Below are positions 37,739 through 45,759 of a DNA stretch of 60,913 bases, one piece after another (the first letter of the stretch is position 1; every line of letters starts with the position of its first letter). The stretch lies in the NCBI GenBank assembly GCA_910578245.1, contig CAJTPC010000006.1, forward strand, positions 1 to 60,913, written 5' to 3'. Under the pieces are notes generated by a model, which was not told the origin of the DNA, searched no databases, and saw only the letters and a list, made by a program, of their open reading frames with translations. Source of the DNA: an uncultured Christensenella sp. Its GTDB lineage: Bacteria; Bacillota; Clostridia; Christensenellales; UBA3700. The position numbers were made by a program, and so were the translations under genes.

Positions 37739-38059
37739 ATGGAAATACATAACATATTAAAAAGATTGAGGATGGACGCAGGTCTAACCCAACAGCAACT
37801 GTCTAGAGATCTTGATATTGGACAGGCAACGATATCGCAATGGGAGAGCGGAGCCAGCAAGCCCACAGCCGACGCATTGATAGCGCTCAGCAAGTATTAT
37901 AGGGTGTCAGTAGACTTTATCTTGGGAACAACTCTTGAAGAAGACGGAGACGGTATGATGAGCCAAGATGTTGAGGAATGTATTGCGCTAATCGATAATC
38001 TAACCAATGAGCAACGTTATTTGGTGAAAGAATTGTTAAAGCATATCAAACCTTTTTGA
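37739..38059 (+). CDS. XRE-family transcriptional regulator
   Basis: A 106-aa Cro/CI-type regulator. Residues 5-60 form the helix-turn-helix domain (LKRLRMDAGLTQQQLSRDLDI, then ATISQWESGASKPTADALIALSKYYRVSVDFILG). The C-terminal 40 residues are acidic and probably mediate dimerisation. The start ATG has no SD, and the -10 box lies so close that the message may be leaderless. It is divergent from spo0A and 68 bp before the AEC permease. SinR-like proteins of this shape tune sporulation in relatives, but that link is inference from position. Confidence 0.85.
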   Translation: MEIHNILKRLRMDAGLTQQQLSRDLDIGQATISQWESGASKPTADALIALSKYYRVSVDFILGTTLEEDGDGMMSQDVEECIALIDNLTNEQRYLVKELLKHIKPF

Positions 38060-38127
38060 TTGACATTTTAATTATAAAAGATTAATCTTAATGCAGAACA
38101 ATGCAAAGGTAACGAAACGGAGAAGCA

Positions 38128-39072
38128 ATGGCGGAATTCAAAACTACGTTGATAATGGTGGGAATAATGTTAGCGTATGCTGTTCCCGGCTTTATATTGA
38201 TAAAAGTTAAAGCTGTTAAATCAGACCACATAGCCTCGTTTTCCAAGTTATTGTTGTTCGTATGTCAACCTGCGCTAACGCTGTATTCTTTCAATAAAGC
38301 TGATTTCACCAAAGAGCTTGGCGTAAACCTGCTCATTTTTTTGGGTATAATTACGGCAGTACAGTTGGTATTTATAGGCTTGTTTTATTTGATATTCCGC
38401 AAGAAAATGGGAGACATACGCTATCGCATAACGACAATTGCGACAACGCTGTCCAACTGTTCTTTTTTGGGAGTACCGCTATTGGAGGCAATCTTTCCTA
38501 ATTCGCCCAACGTAGCAGTATATTCTATGATGTACTTTTTATCTATGAGTTTGCTTGGCTGGACGCTGGTATCTGCGATAATTACGAGAGATAAGAAATA
38601 CATAAGCGTTAAGAAGATAATTCTAAATCCGGCGACTTTGTCTATTGCAGTATCGTTACCGTTTTTCTTCACAGGATTCAAGATAAGCGCGGATAACGGT
38701 CAATTGCTGGGACAGATAGAAAATATGATAAACATACTCGGCAAGATGACGACTCCGATTTGCATGCTTGTTATGGGTATGCGTCTTGCGACTATAAAAT
38801 TCAAGAGTCTTTTCAATAATTGGATGCAATATTTTGCCGTAGCAATAAATCAAGTCGTGTTCCCGCTTTGCGTACTTGGACTGCTTACGCTATTAAGAGT
38901 GGATGAGGAACTCAAGTGGTGTATGTTCGTAATGTGTTCGTGTCCCATTGCGGCAGTCATTCAGAACTATGCGGAGATACTGGGCGAAGGTCAGGATATC
39001 TCTGCTAATATGGTATTGCTTGGCACTTTGACGTCAATTGTAACGCTACCGTTAATGGCGCTCTTAATTTAA
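38128..39072 (+). CDS. AEC-family permease (auxin efflux carrier-like)
   Basis: A 314-aa integral membrane protein with about ten helices in two five-helix halves. MLAYAVPGFILIKVKAV at the start, CQPALTLYSFNKADF near 43-60, NCSFLGVPLLEAIF near 110 and a closing CPIAAVIQNYAEILGEGQDISANMVLLGTLTSIVTLP are typical of AEC transporters. The family exports organic acids such as malate, or other small metabolites; the substrate cannot be read here. The gene starts with GGAGAA as SD and ends 25 bp before the promoter of the cysteine operon. Confidence 0.85.
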   Translation: MAEFKTTLIMVGIMLAYAVPGFILIKVKAVKSDHIASFSKLLLFVCQPALTLYSFNKADFTKELGVNLLIFLGIITAVQLVFIGLFYLIFRKKMGDIRYRITTIATTLSNCSFLGVPLLEAIFPNSPNVAVYSMMYFLSMSLLGWTLVSAIITRDKKYISVKKIILNPATLSIAVSLPFFFTGFKISADNGQLLGQIENMINILGKMTTPICMLVMGMRLATIKFKSLFNNWMQYFAVAINQVVFPLCVLGLLTLLRVDEELKWCMFVMCSCPIAAVIQNYAEILGEGQDISANMVLLGTLTSIVTLPLMALLI

Positions 39073-39097
39073 CAGACATATAAAACAATTAAAAGCG

Positions 39098-39127
39098 TTG
39101 ACAAAATGATGATATATTGCATATAAT
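39098..39127 (+). promoter_or_regulatory. Promoter of the cysE-cysS operon
   Basis: TTGACA (39098-39103) and TATAAT (39122-39127) with an 18-bp spacer, directly before the T-box leader. Confidence 0.8.
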
Positions 39128-39133
39128 ACATAT

Positions 39134-39395
39134 GAAATCTACCAAATGATAGAGTAATGCATTTGGAAATTAAAGCAATAAGCGTTTAAGAGTAACTATA
39201 ATACTTCGACAGCAGAGAGAAAGGTCGTCGGCTGAAAGCCTTTCGGAGAAGAGATAGCCAAGTGCGGAACGCTTGCTCGCAGGGGAAATACTGCGCGTGG
39301 CAGTCGCGTTAAGACGATACGAGAGGAAAGGCGCGCCTTTCAATCAAAGTGGAACCGCGAGTAATCGTCTTTGAACAGGACGGTTATTTTTATTT
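39134..39395 (+). promoter_or_regulatory. T-box riboswitch, cysteine specifier
   Basis: A leader of about 260 nt before cysE. It has the AGAGA K-turn motif and GGCTGAAAGCC in Stem I, and the antiterminator T-box AAAGTGGAACCGCG at 39346-39359. A TGC codon at 39263-39265 followed by GGAAC occupies the specifier position; TGC means cysteine, matching cysE and cysS downstream. Uncharged tRNA-Cys should stabilise the antiterminator and switch the operon on. Confidence 0.88.
39362..39395 (+). terminator. Intrinsic terminator of the cysteine T-box
   Basis: TAATCGTCT pairs with GGACGGTTA (9 bp including G-U pairs) and is followed by TTTTTATTTT. It competes with the antiterminator formed by the T-box sequence. 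Confidence 0.75.
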
Positions 39396-39517
39396 TAGTA
39401 CGCTTTGACCTCGACGCCAAGCAAAAGACAATCCAAATTGCAATAATCGCTACGTTGTTTGATATACGATAACGCTAAAATAATATATACAATTAGAAAA
39501 TTAATTTAGAGGAAAGA

Positions 39518-40240
39518 ATGGGAAAAATTAAAATGGACTTGCAGGTGGCGCTTGAAAAAGACCCTGCGGCAAGAAACAAATTCGAGATATTTTTCACCTA
39601 CGGCGGTTTTAAGGCGCTGTATAGGCACAGGTTTGCGCATTGGTTTTACAATCACGGCATGAAATATCTTGCGAAGCGCATATCGGCGGGCACTAGGCGC
39701 AAGACGGGCATAGACATACATCCTGCAGCAAAGATAGCGGGAGGAGTTTTTATCGACCACGGCGTTGGAGTAGTAATCGGCGAAACCGTTGAGATTGGGA
39801 CTAACGTATTGATATACCAAGGCGTAACGCTGGGCGGTACGGGCAAGGATACGGGAAAAAGGCACCCTACTATTCAAGACAACGTAATGATTTCTTGCGG
39901 AGCGAAGGTGCTTGGACCGATTGTCGTCGGACATGATTCAAAGGTGGGCGCAGGCAGCGTAGTATTGAGGGACGTCCCGCCCAATTCAACCGTAGTCGGC
40001 GTGCCGGGAAGAGTAGTAAAGTACAACAACGTGAGAGTGGACGACATTGACCAAAAGTTGCCGGATCCAATACTTGAAGAGTTCGCAAGGCTCAATCGCA
40101 GAATAGAAGCTCTTGAAAAACAACTTAATATCAAATCTTGCAAGTACTCTATCACGCAAGATAACGCGGTTGAAGAGGGGAAAGAAGAGAATGCAATAGA
40201 GCAAGAGATAGAAGAGTTGGAGCAAAGCAAAAAACTTTAA
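39518..40240 (+). CDS. cysE: Serine O-acetyltransferase
   Basis: A 240-aa enzyme making O-acetylserine from serine and acetyl-CoA, the first step of cysteine synthesis. Residues 1-65 are the N-terminal helices (RHRFAHWFYNHG). Residues about 66-165 form the left-handed beta-helix of hexapeptide repeats with the catalytic DIHPAAKI, IDHGVGVVIGETV and TLGGTGKDTGKRHPTI. The last 40 residues are an extra acidic coiled tail beyond the usual family end. It is under T-box control and 37 bp before cysS. Neither a cysK nor other sulfur genes follow. Confidence 0.93.
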   Translation: MGKIKMDLQVALEKDPAARNKFEIFFTYGGFKALYRHRFAHWFYNHGMKYLAKRISAGTRRKTGIDIHPAAKIAGGVFIDHGVGVVIGETVEIGTNVLIYQGVTLGGTGKDTGKRHPTIQDNVMISCGAKVLGPIVVGHDSKVGAGSVVLRDVPPNSTVVGVPGRVVKYNNVRVDDIDQKLPDPILEEFARLNRRIEALEKQLNIKSCKYSITQDNAVEEGKEENAIEQEIEELEQSKKL

Positions 40241-40283
40241 TACATTGATAAAATATTAATAATAAAATAAAGAGGACATGATA

Positions 40284-41678
40284 ATGTTGAAGATATTTAA
40301 TACGTTGACAAGACAAAAAGAGGACTTTATACCGCTTAAGGACGGCAAAGTAACGATGTACAGTTGCGGACCGACGGTCTACAGCTATGCTCATATAGGC
40401 AACTTAAGGACTTATATCTTTATGGATATTTTCCGCAGAGTGCTAAAGTATGACGGATATAAGCTCAAAGGCGTAATGAATATCACCGACGTAGGGCATT
40501 TGCTTTCAGACGGCGACGAGGGCGAGGATAAGATGGCAAAGGCTGCGAGAGAACAGCAAAAAACGCCGTGGGAGATAGCAGAGTTTTATACCAACTATTT
40601 CTTTGAGGACTTTAAGAAACTTAACATCGGCAAGCCTGAAGTAATCGCCAAAGCTACCGATCATATCGCCGAAATGATAAAAGACGTGCAGACGCTGATT
40701 GACAAGGGGTATGCGTATGAAATAGACGACGGCATATATTACGATATATCTAAGTTCCCTGAGTACGGCAAACTCTCAAGACTAAGCCTTGACGACCAGC
40801 AAGCAGGCGCGCGTGTAGAAATCAACAGTCAAAAACGCCATCCCGCAGACTTTGCGGTATGGAAAAAGGCAGATCCTCAACACATAATGCAATGGCAAAG
40901 TCCATGGGGAATGGGCTACCCCGGCTGGCATATAGAGTGCTCGACCATGAGCAGAAAATATCTCGGAAGTCATTTTGACATCCACACCGGCGGTGTAGAC
41001 GCAATACCGGTTCACCATGAAAATGAGATTGCGCAAAACGAGGCATTGGAAGGTCACAAGACCGTCAATTATTGGGTGCATAGCGAATTTATGCTTGTCG
41101 ATAATGGCAAGATGTCCAAGAGCCTTGGCAACGTCTATCGCATAGACCAACTTGAGGAAAGAGGCTATTGCGCTCTTGATTACAGATACTTCTGCCTCAA
41201 CGCGCACTATAGAAAGAAACTCAACTTTACTTTTGAGGGAATGGACGGAGCAAAGACGTCTTATGCAAGGCTTTTGAATACGCTCTACGCTCACAAGATT
41301 AGTTCTAATTCTACCGACCCGCAGTTGTTGGCGCAGTATAAAAAACAATTTGATGAGGCTATCAATGATGACCTCAATATCCCTCTGGCTTTGGGAGTGG
41401 TCTGGACTATGGTAAAAGAACCCAAGAGCAAAGATATTTATGCTTTGGCGATTGAATTTGACAAAGTACTAGGTCTATCGCTTGACAAAGCACAACCAAC
41501 GGAAGAAGAGCAAGCCGATATTCCGGAGGAAATTCAAAAACTTGCCGAGGAACGATTTGAAGCTAAGAAGCGCAGAGACTTTGCGACGGCAGACGCTTTG
41601 AGAGCAAAAATTGCTCAGCTTGGATACAGCGTATTAGACAGTAAAGAAGGATTTAAGTTGATACCTACAAGTAAATAA
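40284..41678 (+). CDS. cysS: Cysteinyl-tRNA synthetase
   Basis: A 464-aa class I synthetase that charges tRNA-Cys. The active-site motifs are HIGN (in YSYAHIGNLRTY, about 35) and KMSKS (about 276). Zinc ligands include Cys of MYSCGPTVY, Cys of GWHIECS and the HHENE region. I place the start at ATG 40284, eight bases after AGAGG; ATG 40278 is too close to that SD. Size is standard. It shares the T-box with cysE. Confidence 0.95.
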   Translation: MLKIFNTLTRQKEDFIPLKDGKVTMYSCGPTVYSYAHIGNLRTYIFMDIFRRVLKYDGYKLKGVMNITDVGHLLSDGDEGEDKMAKAAREQQKTPWEIAEFYTNYFFEDFKKLNIGKPEVIAKATDHIAEMIKDVQTLIDKGYAYEIDDGIYYDISKFPEYGKLSRLSLDDQQAGARVEINSQKRHPADFAVWKKADPQHIMQWQSPWGMGYPGWHIECSTMSRKYLGSHFDIHTGGVDAIPVHHENEIAQNEALEGHKTVNYWVHSEFMLVDNGKMSKSLGNVYRIDQLEERGYCALDYRYFCLNAHYRKKLNFTFEGMDGAKTSYARLLNTLYAHKISSNSTDPQLLAQYKKQFDEAINDDLNIPLALGVVWTMVKEPKSKDIYALAIEFDKVLGLSLDKAQPTEEEQADIPEEIQKLAEERFEAKKRRDFATADALRAKIAQLGYSVLDSKEGFKLIPTSK

Positions 41679-41729
41679 TATAAACTCTGTGGATATAATA
41701 TACAATGAATTAAGGCTTTGGAGGCAATT

Positions 41730-42848
41730 ATGCTAGTAGATGAAAGAATAAACACATTGGCAAGGAATTTAATAAACTTCTCCTGTGAACTAAAGAAAGG
41801 AGAAAACGTTCTGATAGAGGCGACGGGCGTAGATTATCAGCTTGTCAACGCTTTAATTAAGGAAGCATACAAGGTGGGCGCATATCCTTTCGTAGAATTG
41901 TATGACAACAGAGTTCAACGGCAATTAATGATGGGGATTGACAAAGAATGCGCAGACAGAATGAGCGATTTTAGTTGTTATAGAATGGACAAGATGGACG
42001 CGTATATCGGGATAAGAGGAGGAGAAAACGCCTACGAACTTTCCGACGTGCCAAAAGAAAGACGCGACGTGTACAATATCTATTATTCGCATCCTGTTCA
42101 TCATGAGAGAAGAGTCGCCAATACCAAGTGGTGCGTATTGAGATATCCCACGCAAGGTATGAGCCAGATGTCGGCAATGAGTACCGAGCAGTTTGAAAAT
42201 TTATATTTTGACGTATGCAATCTCGATTATTCTAAAATGGAAAGAGCCATGACTCCGCTTGTAGAACTTATGAACAAGACAGACAAGGTCCATATAGTCG
42301 GCAAGGGTACGGATTTAACTTTTTCTATCAAGGGAATAGGAGCGGTCAAGTGCGCCGGCAGAAGAAATATACCGGACGGAGAGGTATATACTGCTCCTAT
42401 AAAAGACAGCGTCAACGGCGTGATAGCTTACAACGTTCCATCGGCAAGCAACGGAATGAAATTCGAGAATATTACGCTCAAGTTCAAGGATGGTAAAATC
42501 GTTGAGGCTACGTCTGATAAGACGGAGGAAATCAACAAGATTTTTGACACAGACGAAGGGTCGAGATACGTGGGAGAATTTGCTCTTGGCGTAAATCCTT
42601 ATATTACAAGGGCAATGGGCGATATATTGTTTGACGAAAAGATAAGCGGATCGATTCACTTTACTCCGGGCGCTTGCTACAAAGACGCTTTTAATGGCAA
42701 CAACTCGGCAATACACTGGGACTTAGTACTCGTACAGACTAAAGAAATGGGCGGAGGCGAGATATATTTCGATGACGTACTCGTACGCAAAGACGGAATT
42801 TTCGTGCTTGACGAACTTAAGGGGCTTAATCCGAATAATCTAAAATAG
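41730..42848 (+). CDS. M29-family aminopeptidase
   Basis: A 372-aa cytoplasmic metallo-aminopeptidase (AmpS/PepS type). The start is ATG 41730 after TGGAGG. Family marks are KGENVLIEATGVD near 24, GEVYTAPIKDSVNG near 215 with a metal-binding Glu, SRYVGEFALGVNP near 278, and HFTPGACYKDAFNGNNSAIHWDLVL near 310-335 with the His and Asp ligands. It removes N-terminal residues from peptides. It lies 52 bp after cysS but belongs to no obvious pathway with it. Confidence 0.9.
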   Translation: MLVDERINTLARNLINFSCELKKGENVLIEATGVDYQLVNALIKEAYKVGAYPFVELYDNRVQRQLMMGIDKECADRMSDFSCYRMDKMDAYIGIRGGENAYELSDVPKERRDVYNIYYSHPVHHERRVANTKWCVLRYPTQGMSQMSAMSTEQFENLYFDVCNLDYSKMERAMTPLVELMNKTDKVHIVGKGTDLTFSIKGIGAVKCAGRRNIPDGEVYTAPIKDSVNGVIAYNVPSASNGMKFENITLKFKDGKIVEATSDKTEEINKIFDTDEGSRYVGEFALGVNPYITRAMGDILFDEKISGSIHFTPGACYKDAFNGNNSAIHWDLVLVQTKEMGGGEIYFDDVLVRKDGIFVLDELKGLNPNNLK

Positions 42849-42854
42849 AGGGGC

Positions 42855-42884
42855 TTGATTTTGTCCGGCTTTGCGTGATATAAT
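42855..42884 (+). promoter_or_regulatory. Promoter of the His-rich zinc-ribbon protein
   Basis: TTGATT (42855-42860) and TATAAT (42879-42884) with an 18-bp spacer, 20 bp before the ATG. Confidence 0.7.
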
Positions 42885-42903
42885 AAAAGCGGAATAAGAT
42901 CAA

Positions 42904-43293
42904 ATGAGTATTGATATGGCAAACTTTTGTCCTCATTGCGTAAGCGGTCTAAAAGCCGGAGCTACTCACTGTTCTTCATGTGGCGCGGGAGTCTGCTCAA
43001 CAGACACTGCGTATTCGCAACCTTCTAATTCTTACGTTAACGTTAATACGTCGGATATTGTTGCCGATGCTGTAGGAACGCTAGTAGCCGTAACGCTAGT
43101 CGGCGGATTGACGCGTCAACTCTACTATCATGGCGGTAGATATTACCACGACCCAATGTGTCACCGACCGTTTGTAGGAAGAATAATGGGACCTCACCGT
43201 CCTATACATATACATATAGGGCATCACGCGCCAATAGGTAGAATGCATCCAATGGGTGGCGGGCCTCGCGGTGGCGGTCACGGGCATAGATAA
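42904..43293 (+). CDS. Small zinc-ribbon protein with His/Gly-rich tail
   Basis: A 129-aa protein. An N-terminal zinc ribbon (CPHC...CSSC, about 9-26) is followed by a Ser/Asn linker, a short hydrophobic stretch (IVADAVGTLVAVTLVGGL, about 56-74) that could be a membrane helix, and a C-terminus very rich in His, Arg, Pro and Gly (HYHD, HIHIGHH, GGGHGHR). The His cluster suggests metal binding. The start could also be ATG 42916. I know no assigned function. It is a single-gene unit. Confidence 0.6.
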   Translation: MSIDMANFCPHCVSGLKAGATHCSSCGAGVCSTDTAYSQPSNSYVNVNTSDIVADAVGTLVAVTLVGGLTRQLYYHGGRYYHDPMCHRPFVGRIMGPHRPIHIHIGHHAPIGRMHPMGGGPRGGGHGHR

Positions 43294-43431
43294 TACTTTA
43301 TCGGCTTTTGCAAAGTAAAATTTATGTAAAACTTTTCGTATATAAGTGTCGGAAATATGCCCAATAGTAATAAAATTCGCTAAAAAAGGGTATTTTTACC
43401 ATAATTTGGCGCTATAAGTAATTAAGGGGTA

Positions 43432-43461
43432 TTGACATTTTATTATTTTTTGATGTACAAT
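43432..43461 (+). promoter_or_regulatory. Promoter of the Gly/Tyr-rich membrane protein
   Basis: TTGACA (43432-43437) and TACAAT (43456-43461) with an 18-bp spacer. Confidence 0.75.
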
Positions 43462-43502
43462 ATTAGATACGAAAAGGTAAATTCTTTTTTAGAGAGGTTA
43501 AA

Positions 43503-44405
43503 ATGGCTAAAGAAAAGAAAAGTAATACACCTGCTAACAATGCGGGCAGACCTACTGGATCGTACAGTAGTTATGGCACAAGCGGTTATGGCGCCCCATA
43601 CGGAGGCGGTTATGGCTCAGCAGGCAACGGCGCGTACAGCAGAAGTACGTACGGAGCAAATAACGCTCAACCGGCAACGCCTAGTGTAAACAACGATGCT
43701 CAAGCAGCCGGAAAAGGCAAAAAGAAAGCAGAAAAGGTTAATACTGCCAATATGAGCAGAAAGCAAAAGAAACTTGCGAAGAAACAAGCAAAGTTTGACG
43801 AAAACGATTTGAGAAACTATCCTATGAAAGTAAGAAATTGGATAGGTACGTTCATTTTGCTTGCTATCCCATTTGTTAACGTTATTTGCGGAATTTGCTG
43901 GTTCTTTGGAGTAGGCAATAGAAGCAGAACGTCATGGATACGCTCATACATAGTAATATGTTTGTTGGTCGTATTGATATTCGGTTTAATCTTCGGAGTA
44001 GGATACGGAGTATTGACAAAGAACGCTAAGGATTCTCCTGTCGAGATTGACGGCGTATCGTACGGTACTTGCGGTGACTACGGCATTAAGGGTACGGTAT
44101 ATTACTCACTATGTTCCTTTATTGACACGCCGGTGGGCGAGAAATTAGTTGCTCTAGTCGTTGAGAAAATGGGTGGCTCCGAAGGTGGCGATGGCGAGAA
44201 TAACGAAGGCGAAGAGATTGATTACAAGAGCTCGATCAAGGCTATGCTTGCGCAAAAGATATTGGGTATTGAAACGCCTGAGCCTGAGGGCCCCAACGAA
44301 CCTAACGGCGGTAACGAAAACGTCGAAGGTGGCGAAAACGGTGGAAGCGAGAGCGGTGGCTTCGGCGAAAACGGCGGCGATGAAGTCGGAGTAGCAGTCG
44401 CTTAA
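43503..44405 (+). CDS. Membrane protein with Gly/Tyr/Ser-rich N-terminus and acidic Gly-rich C-terminus
   Basis: A 300-aa protein that I cannot assign. Residues 10-60 are a low-complexity Gly/Tyr/Ser segment (SYGTSGYGAPYGGGYG), followed by a basic stretch (KGKKKAEK, RKQKKLAKKQAK). Two membrane helices lie at about 116-136 and 150-172. The C-terminal 75 residues are Gly/Glu/Asn repeats. The basic region before the first helix suggests that the N-terminus is cytoplasmic, so the acidic tail would be on the same side. It is followed by a strong terminator, so it is monocistronic. Confidence 0.6.
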   Translation: MAKEKKSNTPANNAGRPTGSYSSYGTSGYGAPYGGGYGSAGNGAYSRSTYGANNAQPATPSVNNDAQAAGKGKKKAEKVNTANMSRKQKKLAKKQAKFDENDLRNYPMKVRNWIGTFILLAIPFVNVICGICWFFGVGNRSRTSWIRSYIVICLLVVLIFGLIFGVGYGVLTKNAKDSPVEIDGVSYGTCGDYGIKGTVYYSLCSFIDTPVGEKLVALVVEKMGGSEGGDGENNEGEEIDYKSSIKAMLAQKILGIETPEPEGPNEPNGGNENVEGGENGGSESGGFGENGGDEVGVAVA

Positions 44406-44430
44406 ATATATCGCTTAAATAAATTAGACT

Positions 44431-44461
44431 TAAACGGACTTCTATTTCTGAGGTCCGTTTA
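44431..44461 (+). terminator. Terminator
   Basis: An 11-bp stem (TAAACGGACTT / AGGTCCGTTTA, one G-U) with a 9-nt loop and TTTTG after it. Confidence 0.75.
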
Positions 44462-44535
44462 TTTTGTGAGAAAAGGGCATTATCGTCAAAATTTTGTCAA
44501 ATTTGGCTTATATAAAGGAATTTTATAAAAAATAC

Positions 44536-44564
44536 TTGCAAATGCAGTAAATTATTGTTAGAAT
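44536..44564 (+). promoter_or_regulatory. Promoter of gap
   Basis: TTGCAA (44536-44541) and TAGAAT (44559-44564) with a 17-bp spacer; the ATG follows at 44621 after TGGAGGA. Confidence 0.65.
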
Positions 44565-44620
44565 AATAAATGCGTAATATCGCAATAAAAAGACATTTAT
44601 TTTTGGAGGAACAATATATT

Positions 44621-45673
44621 ATGGCAAACGTAAAAGTTGCAATCAATGGTTTCGGTCGTATCGGTCGTCTTGCTTTCAGACAAATGTTTGGCGCAAAAGG
44701 CTATGACGTTGTCGCAATCAACGACTTGACAAGCCCAAAGATGCTTGCTCATCTCTTGAAGTATGATTCAACACAAGGCAATTATGCAAACGCTCACACT
44801 GTTGAGAGTTGCGAAGCGGTTCTCAATGAGGACGGCACTGTTAAGGAAGAAGGCTACATCGTAGTAGACGGCAAGAAAATTACGATTTATGCTAAGCCAA
44901 AGGCTAACGAACTTCCTTGGGGAAAACTTGGCGTAGACGTAGTACTCGAGTGCACAGGTTTCTACACCTCTAAGGCAAAGGCTCAAGCTCATATCGACGC
45001 CGGCGCTCGTAAGGTTGTTATTTCTGCACCTGCAGGCAACGATCTTCCTACTATCGTTTACAACGTAAACCACAAGACTTTGAAGGCAAGCGACAATATC
45101 ATTTCTGCCGCAAGCTGTACTACCAACTGCTTGGCTCCTATGGCTAAGGCTCTCAACGAGTATGCTCCTATCATGTCCGGTATCATGACCACAGTACACG
45201 CTTACACAGGTGACCAAATGCCTCTCGATGGACCGCAAAGAAAGGGTGATTTGAGAAGAAGTCGCGCTGCCGCTTGCAATATCGTTCCAAACAGCACCGG
45301 CGCTGCAAAGGCTATCGGTCTTGTTATTCCAGAACTCAACGGCAAGCTCATCGGTTCTGCTCAAAGAGTTCCGACCCCAACCGGTTCTACCACGATTTTG
45401 ATAGCTGTCGTTAAGGGTCAAGCAACTAAAGAAGGTATCAACGAGGCTATGAAGAAAGCCGCTACAGAGTCCTTTGCTTACAACACTGACGAAATCGTTT
45501 CCAGCGACATCATCGGAAGCAAGTTCGGTTCTATCTTCGATGCAACTCAAACAATGGTTGCTCCTATGGAAGACGGCAATACTCAAGTACAAGTCGTATC
45601 TTGGTATGACAATGAAAATTCTTACACCAGCCAAATGGTAAGAACTATCAAGTACTTTGCTGAATTGAAGTAA
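44621..45673 (+). CDS. gap: Glyceraldehyde-3-phosphate dehydrogenase
   Basis: A 350-aa glycolytic enzyme that oxidises glyceraldehyde-3-phosphate with NAD and phosphate. It has the Rossmann start VAINGFGRIGRLAFRQ, the catalytic Cys in SCTTNCLAPMAK (about 160), HAYTGDQ, the R-R-SRAAA region and WYDNENSYTSQMVRT near the end. The ATG at 44621 follows a TGGAGGA site, so the longer upstream frame is not used. Codon use is more C- and G-rich at third positions than its neighbours, as expected of a highly expressed gene. It stands alone, without pgk or tpi. Confidence 0.97.
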   Translation: MANVKVAINGFGRIGRLAFRQMFGAKGYDVVAINDLTSPKMLAHLLKYDSTQGNYANAHTVESCEAVLNEDGTVKEEGYIVVDGKKITIYAKPKANELPWGKLGVDVVLECTGFYTSKAKAQAHIDAGARKVVISAPAGNDLPTIVYNVNHKTLKASDNIISAASCTTNCLAPMAKALNEYAPIMSGIMTTVHAYTGDQMPLDGPQRKGDLRRSRAAACNIVPNSTGAAKAIGLVIPELNGKLIGSAQRVPTPTGSTTILIAVVKGQATKEGINEAMKKAATESFAYNTDEIVSSDIIGSKFGSIFDATQTMVAPMEDGNTQVQVVSWYDNENSYTSQMVRTIKYFAELK

Positions 45674-45694
45674 TCGAAAGTTCAACGATAAAAG

Positions 45695-45726
45695 AAATAC
45701 CGCTATCGTAAGGTAGCGGTATTTTT
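45695..45726. terminator. Bidirectional terminator between gap and the M28 peptidase
   Basis: A 13-bp stem (AAATACCGCTATC / GGTAGCGGTATTT, one G-U) with a 4-nt loop and flanking A and T runs serves both convergent genes. Confidence 0.8.
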
Positions 45727-45759
45727 AATTGAATTGTTAACGGAAATAAATATCGGCGT

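Noticed and set aside
44768..45685. 305-aa antisense frame opposite gap
   Set aside because: It exists because of the strong codon bias of gap; there is no SD and it reads as antisense composition.
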